Positions 49,311-63,948 are shown, numbered from the stretch's first letter. The stretch is DNA of 64,000 nucleotides from Formicarius rufipectus (GCA_013399695.1 VXAU01004380.1:392192-456191), one strand, 5' to 3'. A program made the numbers and translations. The notes: generated by a model not told the origin, from the sequence alone.

Positions 49311-50869
49311 TCATCCACAATGCAAATCTAGTAATTGTTTGTCAACCAATTACTTCTCTATTCTAGGTATGTCTCCTCTGTACATCAGGAAAATTTATGG
49401 TAACTTTATGACATACTAATTGAGGAAATCTGCATTTAGTTCAATCTCAACCTTACCAAAGTTTTACCCCCAAGCCATTATTACTGCCACTCTCTATAGG
49501 CAAAACCATTTTTCTGCCTGTCAGTCAGTCAAGTTCTTGTGTTCCCTTTGACCTTCTCTGTTGTAAGTCACAGCAATGTCTGAATTTTGCAAATTCTTTC
49601 TATAGCACGTCTTTGAAATACAGAATGTATTACCATTTCAACCAGCTAAAGTGGTTTCTAATTTTCAGCTATTTTGTTTATTATTGCAATGTCATTCTTT
49701 AAATGTTCCTATGAATTTCACTTTCCATATCATGATACCAGCTTGAGGTTTTCTGCTTTTTTATGGTGTGATAATGGTTGTACTTGCAGGGCATTATCAT
49801 AAACAGCTACAAGACTGCTTCATTAGCTTACTTGGAATCTTTTATTCCATTTCTATTTTGCTATATTGCCTCACACTAAACTGGATCGTAGTTAAATTCC
49901 TGTAATGCTGAGATTGCTTCTGTTCTTCTGGCATGTGCAGCTTTTGCCTGTAGTTCCACAAGTCCCCAGAGAGTACAAAGACATGAACTATCTTTTTATC
50001 CATCCTGTGCAGTGTCTTATGCCATAGCTTTTGGTCCATGGCGGTACTTCCAATGCATCGTACTGATATAAATTTGGTTTTTATTATTAAGGATAATATG
50101 AAGATGTAAGGAGTTATGAGGCTAATTTGGGAGATATAAGTTGTTCCTCTCCCCATCATGTTGCATGAGAGGTACATGCCCCCCACATTGGCTGCATGTG
50201 AGACATGGGGTGACATGAGCTGGTGCACTGGAGGAGACCAATTGGATTCTCTGATCTCATGTAAAAGGAAATGTCATCCCAGGGTTTGAGAAAGGGAGAT
50301 AGACGAAGGGATTAAGTTCTCCAGCCTGGATGTCTTTTATGCAAATTTTAATGACTAAAATTTTTGGGGCATGTATTCTGGAACTGTTCTTCATTTCCAT
50401 AAGTATGCTACTGGTAGGATTGAGTCCTTGCCAAATAGGCTTTCAAGGTGTGATCCACCTTCTCAGAAGGATACTTCTGTCTCAGAAACACAGATATCAC
50501 TCAGCCATCACATCTGCAGTGTCTATGATGTCCTGAAGCCCATGAGCTTACATATCTTGTTGACATCTGAGGAAACATGATGATTATCATCAAAATGTAG
50601 GGCCTATTATACACTGTATCACTTTAAATACAGTTGGGTTATTAAGGCTTAATTACATAAGAAACAGTATACATGTTTTGCAAGCTTGTAGAATGTCACT
50701 TGCAGAAGTTAGGCAAGATACAAGAGTTTCCTAAGTTTCTATTATAGTTTTATTTCCACCAGTATTCTTTGACAAACTAAATAAATTAGTGCATGTATTG
50801 GACCTCTGAGGCTTGGGGCAAAGAATGGAAAAATTATTTACAAAAGCTTGAAAATATTTAATCACTAAA

Positions 50870-51265
50870 GGCAGGGGGCAACTGTGTTTTAATTAGCGGT
50901 TCCTCAGGCCATTGGCTGGCTGGAGGCTTTCTCAAACAACCACACAAACGCACTGAATAGCTGTTTGCCAGCCTTAGGGTCAGGCCTGAGATGAAACAGA
51001 TAAGATAATTGGCTCTAATGAAATCCAGAAGGCCTTGGCTTTCTTGTTTGAGCTTGGATTTGAAAAGTGCGTGTGGAAGTGAGGCTTAATTCAAACCAGT
51101 CCTGAACTAGGCCCGTTTTTCAGTGACTTTGATATTGTTTGAAGTTCTGAAAGTGTTCGCCACACCACTAGCCTGCTGGGCTGGGCCTCCCCGGTCACCT
51201 TAATTACTGAACTTTATTGCTGACTTTACTACACAGGAAAGGAGCCATTATATGTTCCATCAACA
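50870..51265. promoter_or_regulatory. Candidate conserved enhancer-like element in terminal intron
   Basis: This is the most regulatory-looking non-coding stretch of the window: balanced composition, no low complexity, and a dense set of factor-like words. Examples are TTTAATTAGCGG near 50888 and CCTTAATTACTG near 51197 (homeodomain type), AGATAAGATAATTGG near 50999 (GATA type) and CCATTGGC near 50910 (inverted CCAAT). HDAC9 introns are known in mammals to hold distal enhancers of TWIST1, the next gene downstream. Orthology is inferred, not shown. Confidence 0.4.
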
Positions 51266-52346
51266 TCAGCTCTCCTCAGATTGGAGGAAAGGGCAGGGTG
51301 AAAGGCCACTGTAGGAAGGCAGAAACTTCACTTTGAGGTAGTCAGATCATTTACCCGTGTTAAATTTCACTGTGCTATGTGTGTACATTCCTCACAACAC
51401 AGAAGCCCAATTTCCATTTTTTTTTAGCAAGTGATTGCTTTTCAAAACATTTTGTTTGTGTCTGATTAGCAGAAGGGGACATTTATTCTTAGAGGTGGAA
51501 AGAAAGCAAATTGTAACAAACGCCTAATTAATCAACACAGGGAAAAGAAGTCTAGTTAAAAAGTGTAATAAAGAGAAATTGTTCTTAAAGCTTCTTGGAA
51601 GTAGGAACAAGTGAGGAAACCCTTATGATGTGTTTGCAGATCTGACACCCTGCAGAAATGACTCCTTACAATCAGCCTGATATCTTCAGGGTAACTTGTA
51701 ATGTGCTGTCCAAAACCAGAAAGGCTCCTGTGAAATACTGTAAGGGCAAGCAACAATTGAGATATTTTAGCAATGTTAGTCGTGAATTATTCTCTCCAGG
51801 ACAATTGCTTTCAGAATTTGTTCCTAATCTCTTTAACTGCTCCAGCTGGTGGTACTGCTGGAAAAAAAAAGAAGCTGAACTTCTGTGCATGAATTGGTAT
51901 TTGTATCAAGACACTTCAGCAGGAGAGATGTCTCTCAGGCTTCAGGATCTGCAGTCTGGGGCCACCAAGATCCCTGGGAAAACTGCTCTGGGGAAACCCA
52001 GGATGCATCCTGCAAATGCTTAGACAAATATATTTACATATTAACTCATTACTAAGTCAATTAGGCTCCTTGCCCGAGTAAAGTTACACATGTGCATTTA
52101 TGTTTGCAGGATTGGACCTCCTGAGACTAATGAAAGCATATCGTATTGGCAGATTTGCGCCAGATCCCGTATTACCAACACTAGCACTTAATAAAAGAAA
52201 TATTGATGAATATTAATTTGTAGTGGGGGTGAAACTGCAAAGTGCAGATCAAGATACACAGACATTTTTTTTCCATGAGCTCAGGAGGCAAATTAGAAAC
52301 AAATGAGAAACCAGTTCTGTTGCTATCTAATCTGTGAGATTTTATT

Positions 52347-52426
52347 TTTGGTTTTTATTTCCTTTGTTGGTGTTTTTTGTTTGCTTATACTTTTTTGAGG
52401 TTTTGTTTGTTTGCTGTTTTCCAGGG
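52347..52426. repeat. G/T-rich low-complexity tract
   Basis: TTTTTGG, GTTTTTTGTTTG and GAGGTTTTG units form an interrupted keto-rich tract like those at 38.5 and 47.8 kb. It has no coding meaning. Confidence 0.6.
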
Positions 52427-52744
52427 CTAGTATTTCCTTTTTTTCTTAAACCCTTGAAAATCTCTTGAATTCCTTCATAAAAATTAGAAAGATGTATTCC
52501 TCAGAGTATTTAGCCCTTTTCTTAGGGCTACATTGTTTCAATAAAGAGGGCTTCTCTAAGCTACTTCCACCTCGCATTATTTCATAAAGAATGAAAATGC
52601 TATGATGCAAATTTAGGGATGTATAGCTGAAGATTTTTTAACACAAAGGACTGGTATTTAAGAACCCTCAAGCCTTATTGCTTTTCTTGTCTTTCATATG
52701 GCCTGTCATTTTAATGTGTTTTCTGTTAGTAGAATGGCAAATTG

Positions 52745-53000
52745 GTTATATGCTTTAAAGAGAAACAGCAGGTTTTAATATTTTTATCGGCATTTTGTGA
52801 AATTTTAACCCGTTAAACTCACAGCCAGCATCACAGGGAGCTGGTTATATCTCAGTGCATATTTTATTAGCACTAATGAATCTCTCTCTGAGCTGAGAAA
52901 ATAACTTTTCAAATAATCATAATTCATTACAATTATCGGAAAACAATGATTTCCCTTCTAATACAAAAGTTTGTTTTGTGAGAAAACAGTGGTGTAGGTG
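52745..53000. promoter_or_regulatory. Possible conserved non-coding element
   Basis: An AT-rich but complex stretch with words such as AACCCGTTAAAC, ATTAGCACTAATGAATC and AATAATCATAATTCATTAC, typical of homeodomain-rich developmental elements. The palindrome-like pair ATTAG and CTAAT sits at 52866-52876. Only alignment to other vertebrates can show whether it is constrained. Confidence 0.25.
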
Positions 53001-53754
53001 TCATAGTGTGAGACTATGAAAGTTTCTACAAGGAATAGTTCCAGATGGACAGATGTTTTGCTCTTTATTAAGCATAAGATTTGATTGCTCTCATTTTTAG
53101 TAACAAAAAAAAAAAGGGCACAAACTTGTTTTTTGATCCCATGCTTCCTAAGAGGTAATTTGGGATATTAATCATACCCCTTCATTATAAATCATAATCC
53201 TTGTCTGACTGTACTTTCAGATGCATTCGTATTTTTAGAGGCTAATATGATTGAAAGGAGCATATATGATGTTATAGTAATTTTGTAGTATATTGGAAAA
53301 GATTTTTTTTGATGAGGAGAAGTAGGATTATAAAATTTATTAGTGATTTAATGCATACCTTGCAGATATGCCTAATGGTCTTTTTAATAGAAGAAATAGA
53401 ACTATAAAATCTACTGGTGGTTTAATGTGACCTTTGCACATCTGTCTACAAACTTCGTAAAGTTAAGTTTAGGTGGGTGGAGTAAGTCAAGCAGGGGATA
53501 GTGACTGAGGAAGCATTTTATTGCAGGAAGAAATTCCCTGGATGCTTGAACCACTTATTTTCAAGGTTTCCAACAATGTTTTTAAGGAGGTACAGTGCTT
53601 ATTAGTAAAAAGCGTTGTTTGTTTGGTTTTTTTTTTTGGGTAACTGAGGATCACACTTTTCATAATTTCCACATCATTTAAAATTGCTTGTAAATCTGCA
53701 ATTTAATAAAAGGAAGTTTAACAAAAATATCCATTAAGTAGCAATTATGAGGTG

Positions 53755-54260
53755 TAATGGTGTTGCATTGCGTATTTTCGAAACACTATAGAGACCACAC
53801 AGCAAATCACTGGCTGAGACAAGAGTAAATGCTTGGCTTCATTACTTTCACTAATTCTGTGAAATTCCTGCATCTTTAAAAGGACGGATTTTTAAAACAT
53901 GACTGCTAGATGTCATCTTTCTATGTATCTGATCTCCTGTTAATGTTCTTAGGCAGCAAATCCATCTGCTTTCCTCTTAAAATTTAATGGTAGATTTTGA
54001 TTCTGCTTTTCATTATTCTTCCTTTGAATCATTTTAGAATGTGTAAGGAAGAGGTAAATTGAACCACTTGGGTTCAGTAAGTCACTTTTCTATGCAACGA
54101 TCGTGACGTACATTTCGGAAGGACTGTGCTCTGTTGTTCATTACCTGCTTTTTACACTCCTTGATAACAAGAGGGTAACTGGAAGATAAATGCAGTAAAG
54201 AACATGTAATTGGATGCTGGCTGCTTTACCTGTTTGTGTTATTATAGATTACTTTCAGAC
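53755..54260. promoter_or_regulatory. Possible conserved non-coding element with CRE-like site
   Basis: A complex, repeat-free stretch that includes CGATCGTGACGTACATTTCG at 54099-54118. This is a local cluster of four CpG in otherwise CpG-poor intron and contains TGACGTAC, a near-match to a CREB/ATF site. Retained CpG in an AT-rich intron suggests either constraint or lack of methylation. Conservation was not tested. Confidence 0.3.
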
Positions 54261-57200
54261 ATCTCTTACACTGGTAAAGAAGAAGAAACAGTTAATAAGG
54301 ACATCACCGACCTAAGGTATTACAAGGCATTTTGGCTGTGCCTTTTCATTGATGTACTCAGTAACAGTAGTATATAATATTTTACTGCAGAGAACTTTCA
54401 CAGAGGATGCTATAGGTACATAATTCTTTTGACTACGGAATTCAAGAGGGATACATTTCTCATGTTGTGCCATAAGCTATATTCTCATAGATTACTTTTG
54501 TGTGATGTGAGAGATCAAAGGGTTTTACTTCTATTTCCACATCTACAATAAACTTGAAAAGAACAAAAGGCAATAGTGGAGAATATTGCATAAAACCAAT
54601 AGGAACTAATAGGATTTGGAAAAAAGGACAATTAGAGGAAAAATGAGGACAGCATGCTTCTTTATTGTTCTTGGTTATAGTGTGAAATATTGCACCTGCT
54701 TGTTAACAAGGTTAGAGTTAGGATTAAGAAAAAACAGGGAATGCTTTTAGTTGCATATTTTCTCCTAATAGCTCAGTTTCCTTAATTTAATTCATGTGTA
54801 CAGTATTCTGAAATAACTAGTGATTGATAGTGCTGTAATAAAACACAGGAAAATACACACACATTCAGTGTTTCTCTAAAAATTTAAAAGACTTCCCATT
54901 GTATTCTATTTATTATTGGGCTTAAAATATTTTTAGCAAAAGAAAAATTCAATTCTAACAGTAACATGAAGCATTATTTTCAATTTGTAGGCCATCTTAT
55001 CCCAAATGTCTTAAATAATGGACTAATAATTCATAAATCTTAAGTTAAAACCCACAATTTTAGCTACAGTTCCATTTTTTTTGTGACATATTAAGTTGTC
55101 TAAATATTGTGGAATCAACAAAGCGCTAAGTCCTGTATTGCTCACACTGCTTAGTAATAATATTATTCCTAGTAAAAGCTAGATAATTATTATTAGTTAA
55201 TATAACAGTACTAGTTGCCCAGATCTGACTATGACTTTTGCACTGAAAAAGAAGCAAGATACAAGCCATTGAGAGGAAACAGAAGGTAAAGCCTGCTGTA
55301 TAAAAACAATTTGCATTAGTGCCCTAAAGGAGAATGTGGAATGCAGCCATACGTTTTCAGATCTCGGCTGAAAAATTTGATTACAGAGATGCCATTTGCT
55401 TCCTTATGTCCTTTCTGCTCTGACCATGAAGACACATGACTTTATATTTGGAAAAAGAAGGTTTATTTCCTTTGCTCTCTACCCAGGACACCTTTTATGC
55501 TTCAGTACCTCAAGACTGTATTGAGAATAGTATTAACTGTGGTGAAGGCTTCCTAGAATGGTTTCTCTGTGGGAGCTTTTAGCTTGAATGACTCAATGAT
55601 ATTGAAGAAGTTGTGATTTTTGGCTTTCTCATTTCACACTGGATTATGGTTAAAAACTAACATATAGACAGAGAGAAATTCAGGATCAAACTCAGAAATC
55701 CAGCCATGTCCCTGCAATGTAGGCATCTGCATGTCAGCAAGGTGTCTCCTTTCGCATTGTGGGGCTCTGGGGTGACAGAGCCAGCCCAACTGGGACAGCT
55801 CTGTGACTCACCCTTTAGCAGGGTTGAGTCAATTCAAACCAATTCAAGCATTGGTTTTCGTTGTTTGAATACATTTCTAGACTTCATTACCTGTATTGAC
55901 TAGGACCTTGATTCAGTTCTCAGAACCATACAAGTCCAATGACACAGGAGTTGAGGTTTTCTGCTGTGGCTGACTGCTATAGCAGAGGATCTCAGGGAGG
56001 TTTAGAGAGTCAGGAGGTGGCCAGGACAGGTTCCGCTGCTTCCCAAAAGCTGCTAGATATCTTCATGTAGGTAACTGAACTGAATCCTTTGACTCTATGG
56101 AATACCAGAAGAGTTTAAACCCTCATCTCCCTATAGATTCCTACAGTGTGTGCTTAGGTGTCTGCATCTACATTAGGATGCTATTCCTGGCTAAATGCAT
56201 CTATATTCTAGTTAGTGTTTATTTACATACTTCTAGGAAAACACTGTTAACCACAATTTGGTTTGGGATATTGTTCTAGGTCAGTGTTTCAGAGTATGTC
56301 TATACTTCTATACCTGCAAAGGCAGTATAAACACGTTCAATCCAGCTTTAAGCTATGTATGAAATACCTGAAGAATTCTCATGAGTCACTCATGCTAATT
56401 GATTTTGTTTTTATTGCAAAGTGTCAAAAGATAAACACACACTCTGTAAGCAGTCTTACATGTCTATCCCCAGAATAATCTTTCAGCCTGGAAGAAGCTT
56501 TACAGAGGCTAATATGCTGTGCTGAGATAGATTACCTTTTCTTAGCAGTATGAAATAGCCTCTACAAAACTAAGTCCCTTTGGCAAAAGCTTTTCAGTAT
56601 CCACACTGACTGATTTCAAAGTTACACATTTTTGCATCTAGCTGCAGTGTGTATTGTGTCATATCCCTAGGCAAGGTATCCACTTTAGCTTATTGATGAG
56701 GTGGGAGTTTTGCCACTGCAGTTGTACACTTTTTGTTCTATCCTTGCATTGTACCTTCCAAGAGTATTCTTGGCTACACTTCAACCAAAAGACATGAGAA
56801 CAAGAACGTGGGGTGAGGTTGTATTTTAGTCAGATTGTACTGTATACTCCTGAAGGGACTAACTCTCAACAGGGACCTTTTCCAGAAATTTAGGGCTGAT
56901 AAAATTTATGAGAGTTCAGAGCAGTTGAAATATTGGCTAGAGGTCTTTTAAATGGATACATTTCAACACACTCCCTAAGGAGCTGGGATGCAGATAATTT
57001 CAGAACTGTCAGAGGAAGATCATGCCTTAATTGTACTTCATTGTACTGTAAAAAATGAGACCTCTCCACTAGATTTAAGAGCCTATGTATTGTGATCTGT
57101 GTGAAATCTTCTGGAAACTCATCTGGGATCTTACAGTGTGTATGAAATAAGCTTGTGTCACTAACAAAGGTAGAAATAGTCACATAAATGTGATGGTTTC

Positions 57201-60200
57201 TGTCATTGATCTTTTCTAAAAGTATCTCCAACTTGACAGTGAGCATCTTTTTCTGTGTGATTTATTCTGTAATACAGTACTCTCCAGTGGCTGCCTTCCA
57301 AAAATACTATCTTGAATATCTACTTACAAATAGAGCAGCCCCAAATCACTCAGGTTCATGACCCCAGCATTTCACTGAAAGAGGAACATTGCTTTGGCTG
57401 TGACACAGATACTGTCTTTTAGAATGGATAGTCTCTGAAAGCATGTTACATCTTTCAGTAGCAATCCTTACTCTGACTGAGCTCCAAATTATCATCTCAG
57501 TTTTAAAAATTGTTGTAGTCTTTGAAATAATAGTGTAGTATGCCATGGTTTGTGAAATTATATGGAATAACACTGAAACTTTTATTTGATAAAATTAAAA
57601 TCAGCTAACTTCTGTCAGAGGGCTGATCCTTTCTCCAGTCATTGTTTCAAACTTGTCACAGTTTTCTGAATCATAGGGAAGAGTTAGAGACTGTATAATT
57701 AGGACAACATGCAAGCTACATCTCTAAACCTCATTTATAACCTCTGGAAATTTGCAGAAGTGTAGAAGCCTCTGGAGTTTCCAGAAATTTCCTCTACAGC
57801 AGGGCACTGATTTGTAGAGATTTTTCTCTTCCACTGGCTCTGGGAAGAGCAAGAAAGTCACTGTTTGTCCCTTCACAGGGAAGTGCTTCAAAATATTCCC
57901 TTGGACAGTGTGAGCAGAAGGGCAGAGTTCATAGAATGAAAGCTTTGACCAGTGCAGATCTCTGCTGGCACAAGGGCAGATGTGGTAAGATAAATGGAGC
58001 TTTCCTACTTCAGTTTACTTGGAGATTCCTTTTACTGAAATGGGAACCTGTGCCAGGGAAAAAGGACACATAGCATGGGGTTTCACTGAAAGTGGCAGTT
58101 CAGTTAAGTGTCCAACCAGTGTTCCCAAGCCTGAGACATAGAAATGTGCAAGTAATTTTGTGAATTATCCACCAATGCACCCTTTAAGTGATGGACCTGA
58201 CACTGAGGTGATAGTCTTGTCTAAGTGTCTCTGGCTCTGCATCTCCAGGTGGATCACAGGAGAGATCACAAGGTAAATTGCACAAACATGAGAAATGAAT
58301 GAAGGCCCAGGAAGACCAAATGCACACTTCTGCAAGGTCAGAACTTTCCTGCACTGTTTTGAGCACTTGTGAAGAGTTTTTCTTTACCAAGGAAGAAAAC
58401 AAATAACTTGAGTCTGGAAGTTTATGACTGAATTAAATTTAAGGATTAAGGATTATCCCCAATAGTCATTGGCTAAATTACTTTAGAGCAGGAAGTTGTG
58501 ACATCCATGGTGTCACAAAGGTAGCTGTAGGGGATTAAACCTGCCATGTTAAGCCTTTTTAAGTGATGGAATAATGTATATATTTGCCTCCAGATCATGA
58601 AAGATTTTAAATGCACATCTATTTATTTTTTTTTTTTGCTTGTATTCCAGCATCACTGTTATGTTGATTGTATTAATATTAAAATGAAAATATTCCTTAG
58701 TTCTCCTCTACAAACACAATAAAATGCAAAACTGAAACATTTAGAGTTTCCCATTAGACATTAGTAAAGTAGATACCATGATCTTATGCTAATCTGTGTG
58801 CAGATAGGACACTAGGGAGTTACAGTTTTCTGTGAAAAGTACAAACAGAAATTTATGCTTCCAGGAGTTAATAGCACAATGTACCTTAGACAACATTCAG
58901 AAAAGTAACATGCTTAGGTCAGTGCAGACATCCAGGACTGTCTTAAAAGTACATTAAAAGAAAAGAAGTTTGCAGGTCAAAAAAAGAAATTAAAGTGGTC
59001 AGCATCTTTCAGAAGGGAGCTCTTGAGTCTCATGCATTCTCCACCTCTTTGAGATAACTGGGAAGTAAAGAGGGTAATAGAGGGCTGGACTAATAATAAT
59101 GAGCAAGCAGATGAGAGAAAACAGAGTGGAAGAAAAGATGAGAGAAAACAGATGTAAGCCAAAAATCCAGTGAAGTGAGAGAGACACCACCATGATGATT
59201 TACACAAGACAAAGTGGAACTAGTCTGGATAGAACACCAAAAGAAACGTACATGCTCAGTCCAACTCCAGAATAAACCAAAATTTTAACACGGTTTTAAA
59301 TAGGTTAAAGCAAACCTTTGTGAATTTTTTTTTCTTGGAATTAGAAACAGAGATTCTGTAACAGGATATTCCGATAGTGTTGGTGACCTTACATAGATAA
59401 GTTTGAAATAAACATCAAAACATTTACATGTTTATGTGAACCAAACTTCAAATCCCTTGAGATCTGTTCTTTGCTAATATGTATTTCCTTTTAAAGCTAC
59501 AGAGCCCAAAACTAAATCTGTTACAAGTATGCATGTATAATATGAATGTCTAACAAGAATGCATGAAAATCAAGTTAAACAGAACCCATTTTTTTTATTC
59601 TATATTCTGAAATACCATTTTTTCTCACAATAGCCTGGTCCAATAATAATCTTCCTTCCCTTACTAATAACTAATTATTTACTTTTATAGCAGATTGTGA
59701 ATTAAAGAAAAAATATTCTAATGGAACTTTTTCACTTTTGAAAGGAGAATGTAGGAACTGTTCAAGAAAGCACAAGTCTGAAGAAACTTCATATTGTGAC
59801 TTTGCTTCAGCAATTAGAAATAGAGCTTGTGTACCATGTAGCTGTTGAAATTCCAGTTTTAAATGCTTTTTGTCTGAACAATATCTAGATGAATTGTAGA
59901 AATACATAGTATTCTAGAACTACAACAGCTTCTTTAAGTATTCTTGAGCTGTATTCATCAGCAATTAGCAAGCCTGATGAAAGGAGTTCTTTTTAGATTA
60001 CAAGATAGAATACTTCTAATTTGTTGGCTGCATCACTGCTTTTTTATTATTATTTTTTTCCATGATCAAACTAGTGTTCTTCTTTGGTGATTCAGTGGAA
60101 TTTAAAGAGAATGGAGTACAGCTGGAGGGAGATAAAAATATCAGCCTTGGCAGGATGAGCTCATTTTTACGTACTCTTTTATCTTTGATGCTCCTCATTT

Positions 60201-62460
60201 CTATCATTGCTTTTTTTGGTGAAGAAAGCACTGCAAGAAGGTGGTGGGAAAGCTGGTTTGCTTTTTTTTTTTTTTTTGTATCAAGAAAGATTTCCCATCT
60301 CATTCCACAGTCAAGTCTCTTCAAAGATAGCTATTTCCTCCCTGACTGTAAGTTTTCACTTGAACTGACAAGTTGCTAGTATTCTCAGTATCAGGCCACG
60401 AATTGATGTTTGAGATTGGATTTAATTTTCCACATTTAGAATTAAAAGCTCGGATTTTTTTAGAATTCAATGTATAAAATAATTATTAGCAATTTAGAGG
60501 CTATGATACAAAATTTAAAATTTTATTTTTGTGGCTCCATTGTCTTTTTAAAGCTAACCTGGATAAATAATTTAAAAATTACAAATCATTTATTTGACAC
60601 TCCTAAAACTCATTGAAAAACTATTTGATTAACAATTTCTGTCCAGTGTGCAGAGTTGGATTAAAGAAAAAAAAAAGAATACATGAATTGTTCAATAAAT
60701 AAGAAGAAAAAATAACTTTTGGATATTATTTGATTGCTCTTATGAATTCACAGAAACCAGAAAGTGTTGAAATTAGGACTGCAAAGTCAAAATCAACCTG
60801 GGTGATTATATATACAGTCCTTCTGTAGCTGCTCTTAACATTATACTGACTTAGGATTCTCTTTTGTCTTCTTACAGCAAAACAGTACAAAGAATACAAA
60901 ATTACGATTTTAATAAGTATTTTTTTCCTTAGCTGTTCATGTTGAAGGGCTGACAAATTCTTTTTTCTTAGATGCCAAGAGTCTTCTAACCTTTCTTGAG
61001 GGGGTCACAACTTAAAATCTACTGGATTGCCTCCTCTGTATTAGCAATGATAAAAACTTCCTCCTACTCACTGTAATTGCACAACTCATTATGACAGGTT
61101 TGGCAATTTCATGTGGGAAGAGTTATTTTAATGAAGAGTAGATGGGAAGAGTGTGCCAAATGTCTCTGCTAGTGTAAAATTCCTTTTATTTAAATGTAGA
61201 TCCGCAACTAGAATTGAAAAGCTCACTACAAAAAGACTTTTGTTCAGAGTTTTGGGAACTGTTGGTAATCCAATGGTAGCAGCATGAATAGTGCTGCTTT
61301 TGAACTAGTTCCTTGCACGATTTACAAGGTCTGTTGGCAATTTTAGGTAAAGAAACTACAGAAGTATTTCATAAGTTAATGGTAACTAATTTGCAGTAAG
61401 TATACTAAAGATGCTTAAAGTCAAATCCATAGGAGAGAAATGATTATGTACTTCTGAAGGGGTCTGTGAAAAACTTGGAAAATGAATGTTTTATCAAATA
61501 TATTTTAGTTTCGGTAAGAGCGCCAATTTTTAGACAGAGAGAAGAATTTGACTTACATGATACCGATATATTATGTCATCCAGATATCAAATCTGGAAGA
61601 ACTATTTTATTTTGTTTTTAAGTGGATTTGATTTGAATGTACACTTGACTTACATTTATTACGATGTTTTCTGAAACTTCACAATTATTTTACTGATGTG
61701 GCCAATCTAAGTTATTATATTATTTTGACTGTCACTCTGAGAGATAAGTGCAACAAAAACAGAGCTAGAAGTGGAAATCCTGCTTAGGGATGTTTTTGTT
61801 GCTAGTTTCAACATTGTAAATTGAGACAGACATTGAAAAAAGAAACTGTGTGATTCAGTTCAATCTTACATTTTCTTGAAATTATAATCAACCTCAGTTT
61901 CCAAGATGACTGACTGTATGAGGATGGACCGGCCAATAATGGGAAACAGCTTTCTTTTTTTTTTATTGCAGCAGCATATGGTAGAAATAGTCTTTTTTTG
62001 TTTCATACTGTTGAGTAGACTATCTAATTTATCACTCCAAATAGGATCCAAAGCTGATTAAAGAAGGTGTGAGCACTTCACTTTTTTAAGAGGAGAGACA
62101 TGAGTTCATGGGGGAAAGGCAAAGTCAGAAAAATCAAAATGTAATTTTTAGATGGTCTTCAGTTAAATCCCCAACTTCACCTTGATTTTTCCTCTGACCT
62201 TCTTCAGGGATCATGGCAACATGAAGACTTGGTGCAAGTTATTGTATTAGGATTAAAAATATATCAGTATGACTCTCGAGTAAGTGGAATTGCCTTTCTA
62301 CTGTAAAATGCCTGGCAGAGATAAAAGGCTTCTTCCATGTACACCACTGAAAGAGTTATGATTGATATTGGGCCACAAGTGTTTCCATGTTTCTTTGCAG
62401 GCAAATAGAATCTCTTAGGAGAAATGTTAGTTCCATGAAGTCAATGGAAGCCTAAATACG

Positions 62461-62492
62461 GTATTAAATTGCATNNNNGTATTAAATTGCAT
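62461..62492. other. Assembly gap with duplicated 14-bp flanks
   Basis: GTATTAAATTGCAT at 62461-62474 is repeated exactly at 62479-62492 on the other side of four N. Such a pattern is expected when two contig ends overlap but were scaffolded apart. The true genome probably has one copy and no gap. Confidence 0.85.
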
Positions 62493-63948
62493 TGCAATGT
62501 GTTGGCATTTTCATACTTTGTTTCTCAGTCTGATATTCAAAGTGCTTTGCTGGTCACTAGTTCACTACTCCTTCCTTTCAACAAACAAAATTTAAAAAAA
62601 AAAAAGGTGCTGTGAGACATTAACACAGGAATAATCACGTTATTCTTGAATTCTCTGGTGTTGTTTTAAGTCCTTGTTTGTTCTCCCTTTGTTCCTACTC
62701 CGTTTTCCCTCATTGTGTGCATGATGGAATACATGTCCCTTTTTTACTATTATTACTTAAGTTTCTCTGAAATTGAATCAGTATCTTCTGTTCGTCTTGG
62801 ATTTTGTTTCATATATAGAGTTAATGTAGATTCTTTTGCTACTTTTGTATCTTATTAAACTTCTTATTTGTGACATTGATTCCTTAATATTTGAAGTACT
62901 TTCCTAGATGAAAAATCTTCCCTTCGAATTTCAGGTATAAACCTCTATTTTTTCATATTGCCTGAGCCAGAAACAAAATTCCTATTGTCCTCACCAAGTC
63001 ATATTTGGCTTTATATTTCCCTAAGCCTTAATTCTCTCCAAGCCTTTCTTTGGCTTCAGTCTTTAAGTTATAGGTGTAACCCTCTTGCAGGAGAGTGGTT
63101 CTCATGTTAAAACATTAGTCTACCTGGTGATATTCTCTGAACAAGTATGGTACTTTTATCTATGAATTGAATCCTTCCAGTCATGTTCAGTTCAGTTGAT
63201 CTGTAAGGACTGACATCCAATTTTCTCTGTCTTCAGACTCTATCTTATTTCCTATGTTTTGTTGAGTAAAATGAGTGTGAGGGAAGAGAGGGGCTAGGAT
63301 AATCTAAAAGAGACAGGATTCCTTCAAATTGCCTAGAGCCAAAACCAGATCACATTTCTAACCAAACAGTAGCTGAAGCCGTACCAGGAAAAGTTGTAGT
63401 TTTTAACACCATGTGATACCTTGGGATTACTGCATTAGTGAGAGTGTTCCCCCTGCTCCCACAAATATCTTCTCTCTTAGGATTTTCTGGGGATAAGGGA
63501 CAGGTAGGGGAGGGGGAGGAGTAAAGGGCAGGGATTGAGAAGTGCTTTTCTGGGTCACCTTTCATTATCTGTAAATATTTCTTCTAAATCCCCAATAAAA
63601 TTATATCAGTACGGGTTCCATTAAGTGGCATTCAATTTAGGTAAAGTGAGAAGACTTGAAATTTCTGTACTGTATATAAAGTCTTGTTATGTGAGGGAAG
63701 CTGTATTTTTTGGCTATCAGAATGAAGGACAGTTGGTCTGTTTAAATACATACCAGAGTAATGAAATGGTCCAAAGTGGCCTCAACTCCAATGACAAGGG
63801 TCTGCAAAGCATGAGATGTTGAATGCTATTGCTGCCTGTAGCATCAATACCTTCCTGTTTAATATCAGAGACACTTCCTGTTGGTTAATTTTGTTTGGAT
63901 GTGAGAAAATGTCTATATGTTCTTTTTCTACCAGTCTATGTTGTTCCT

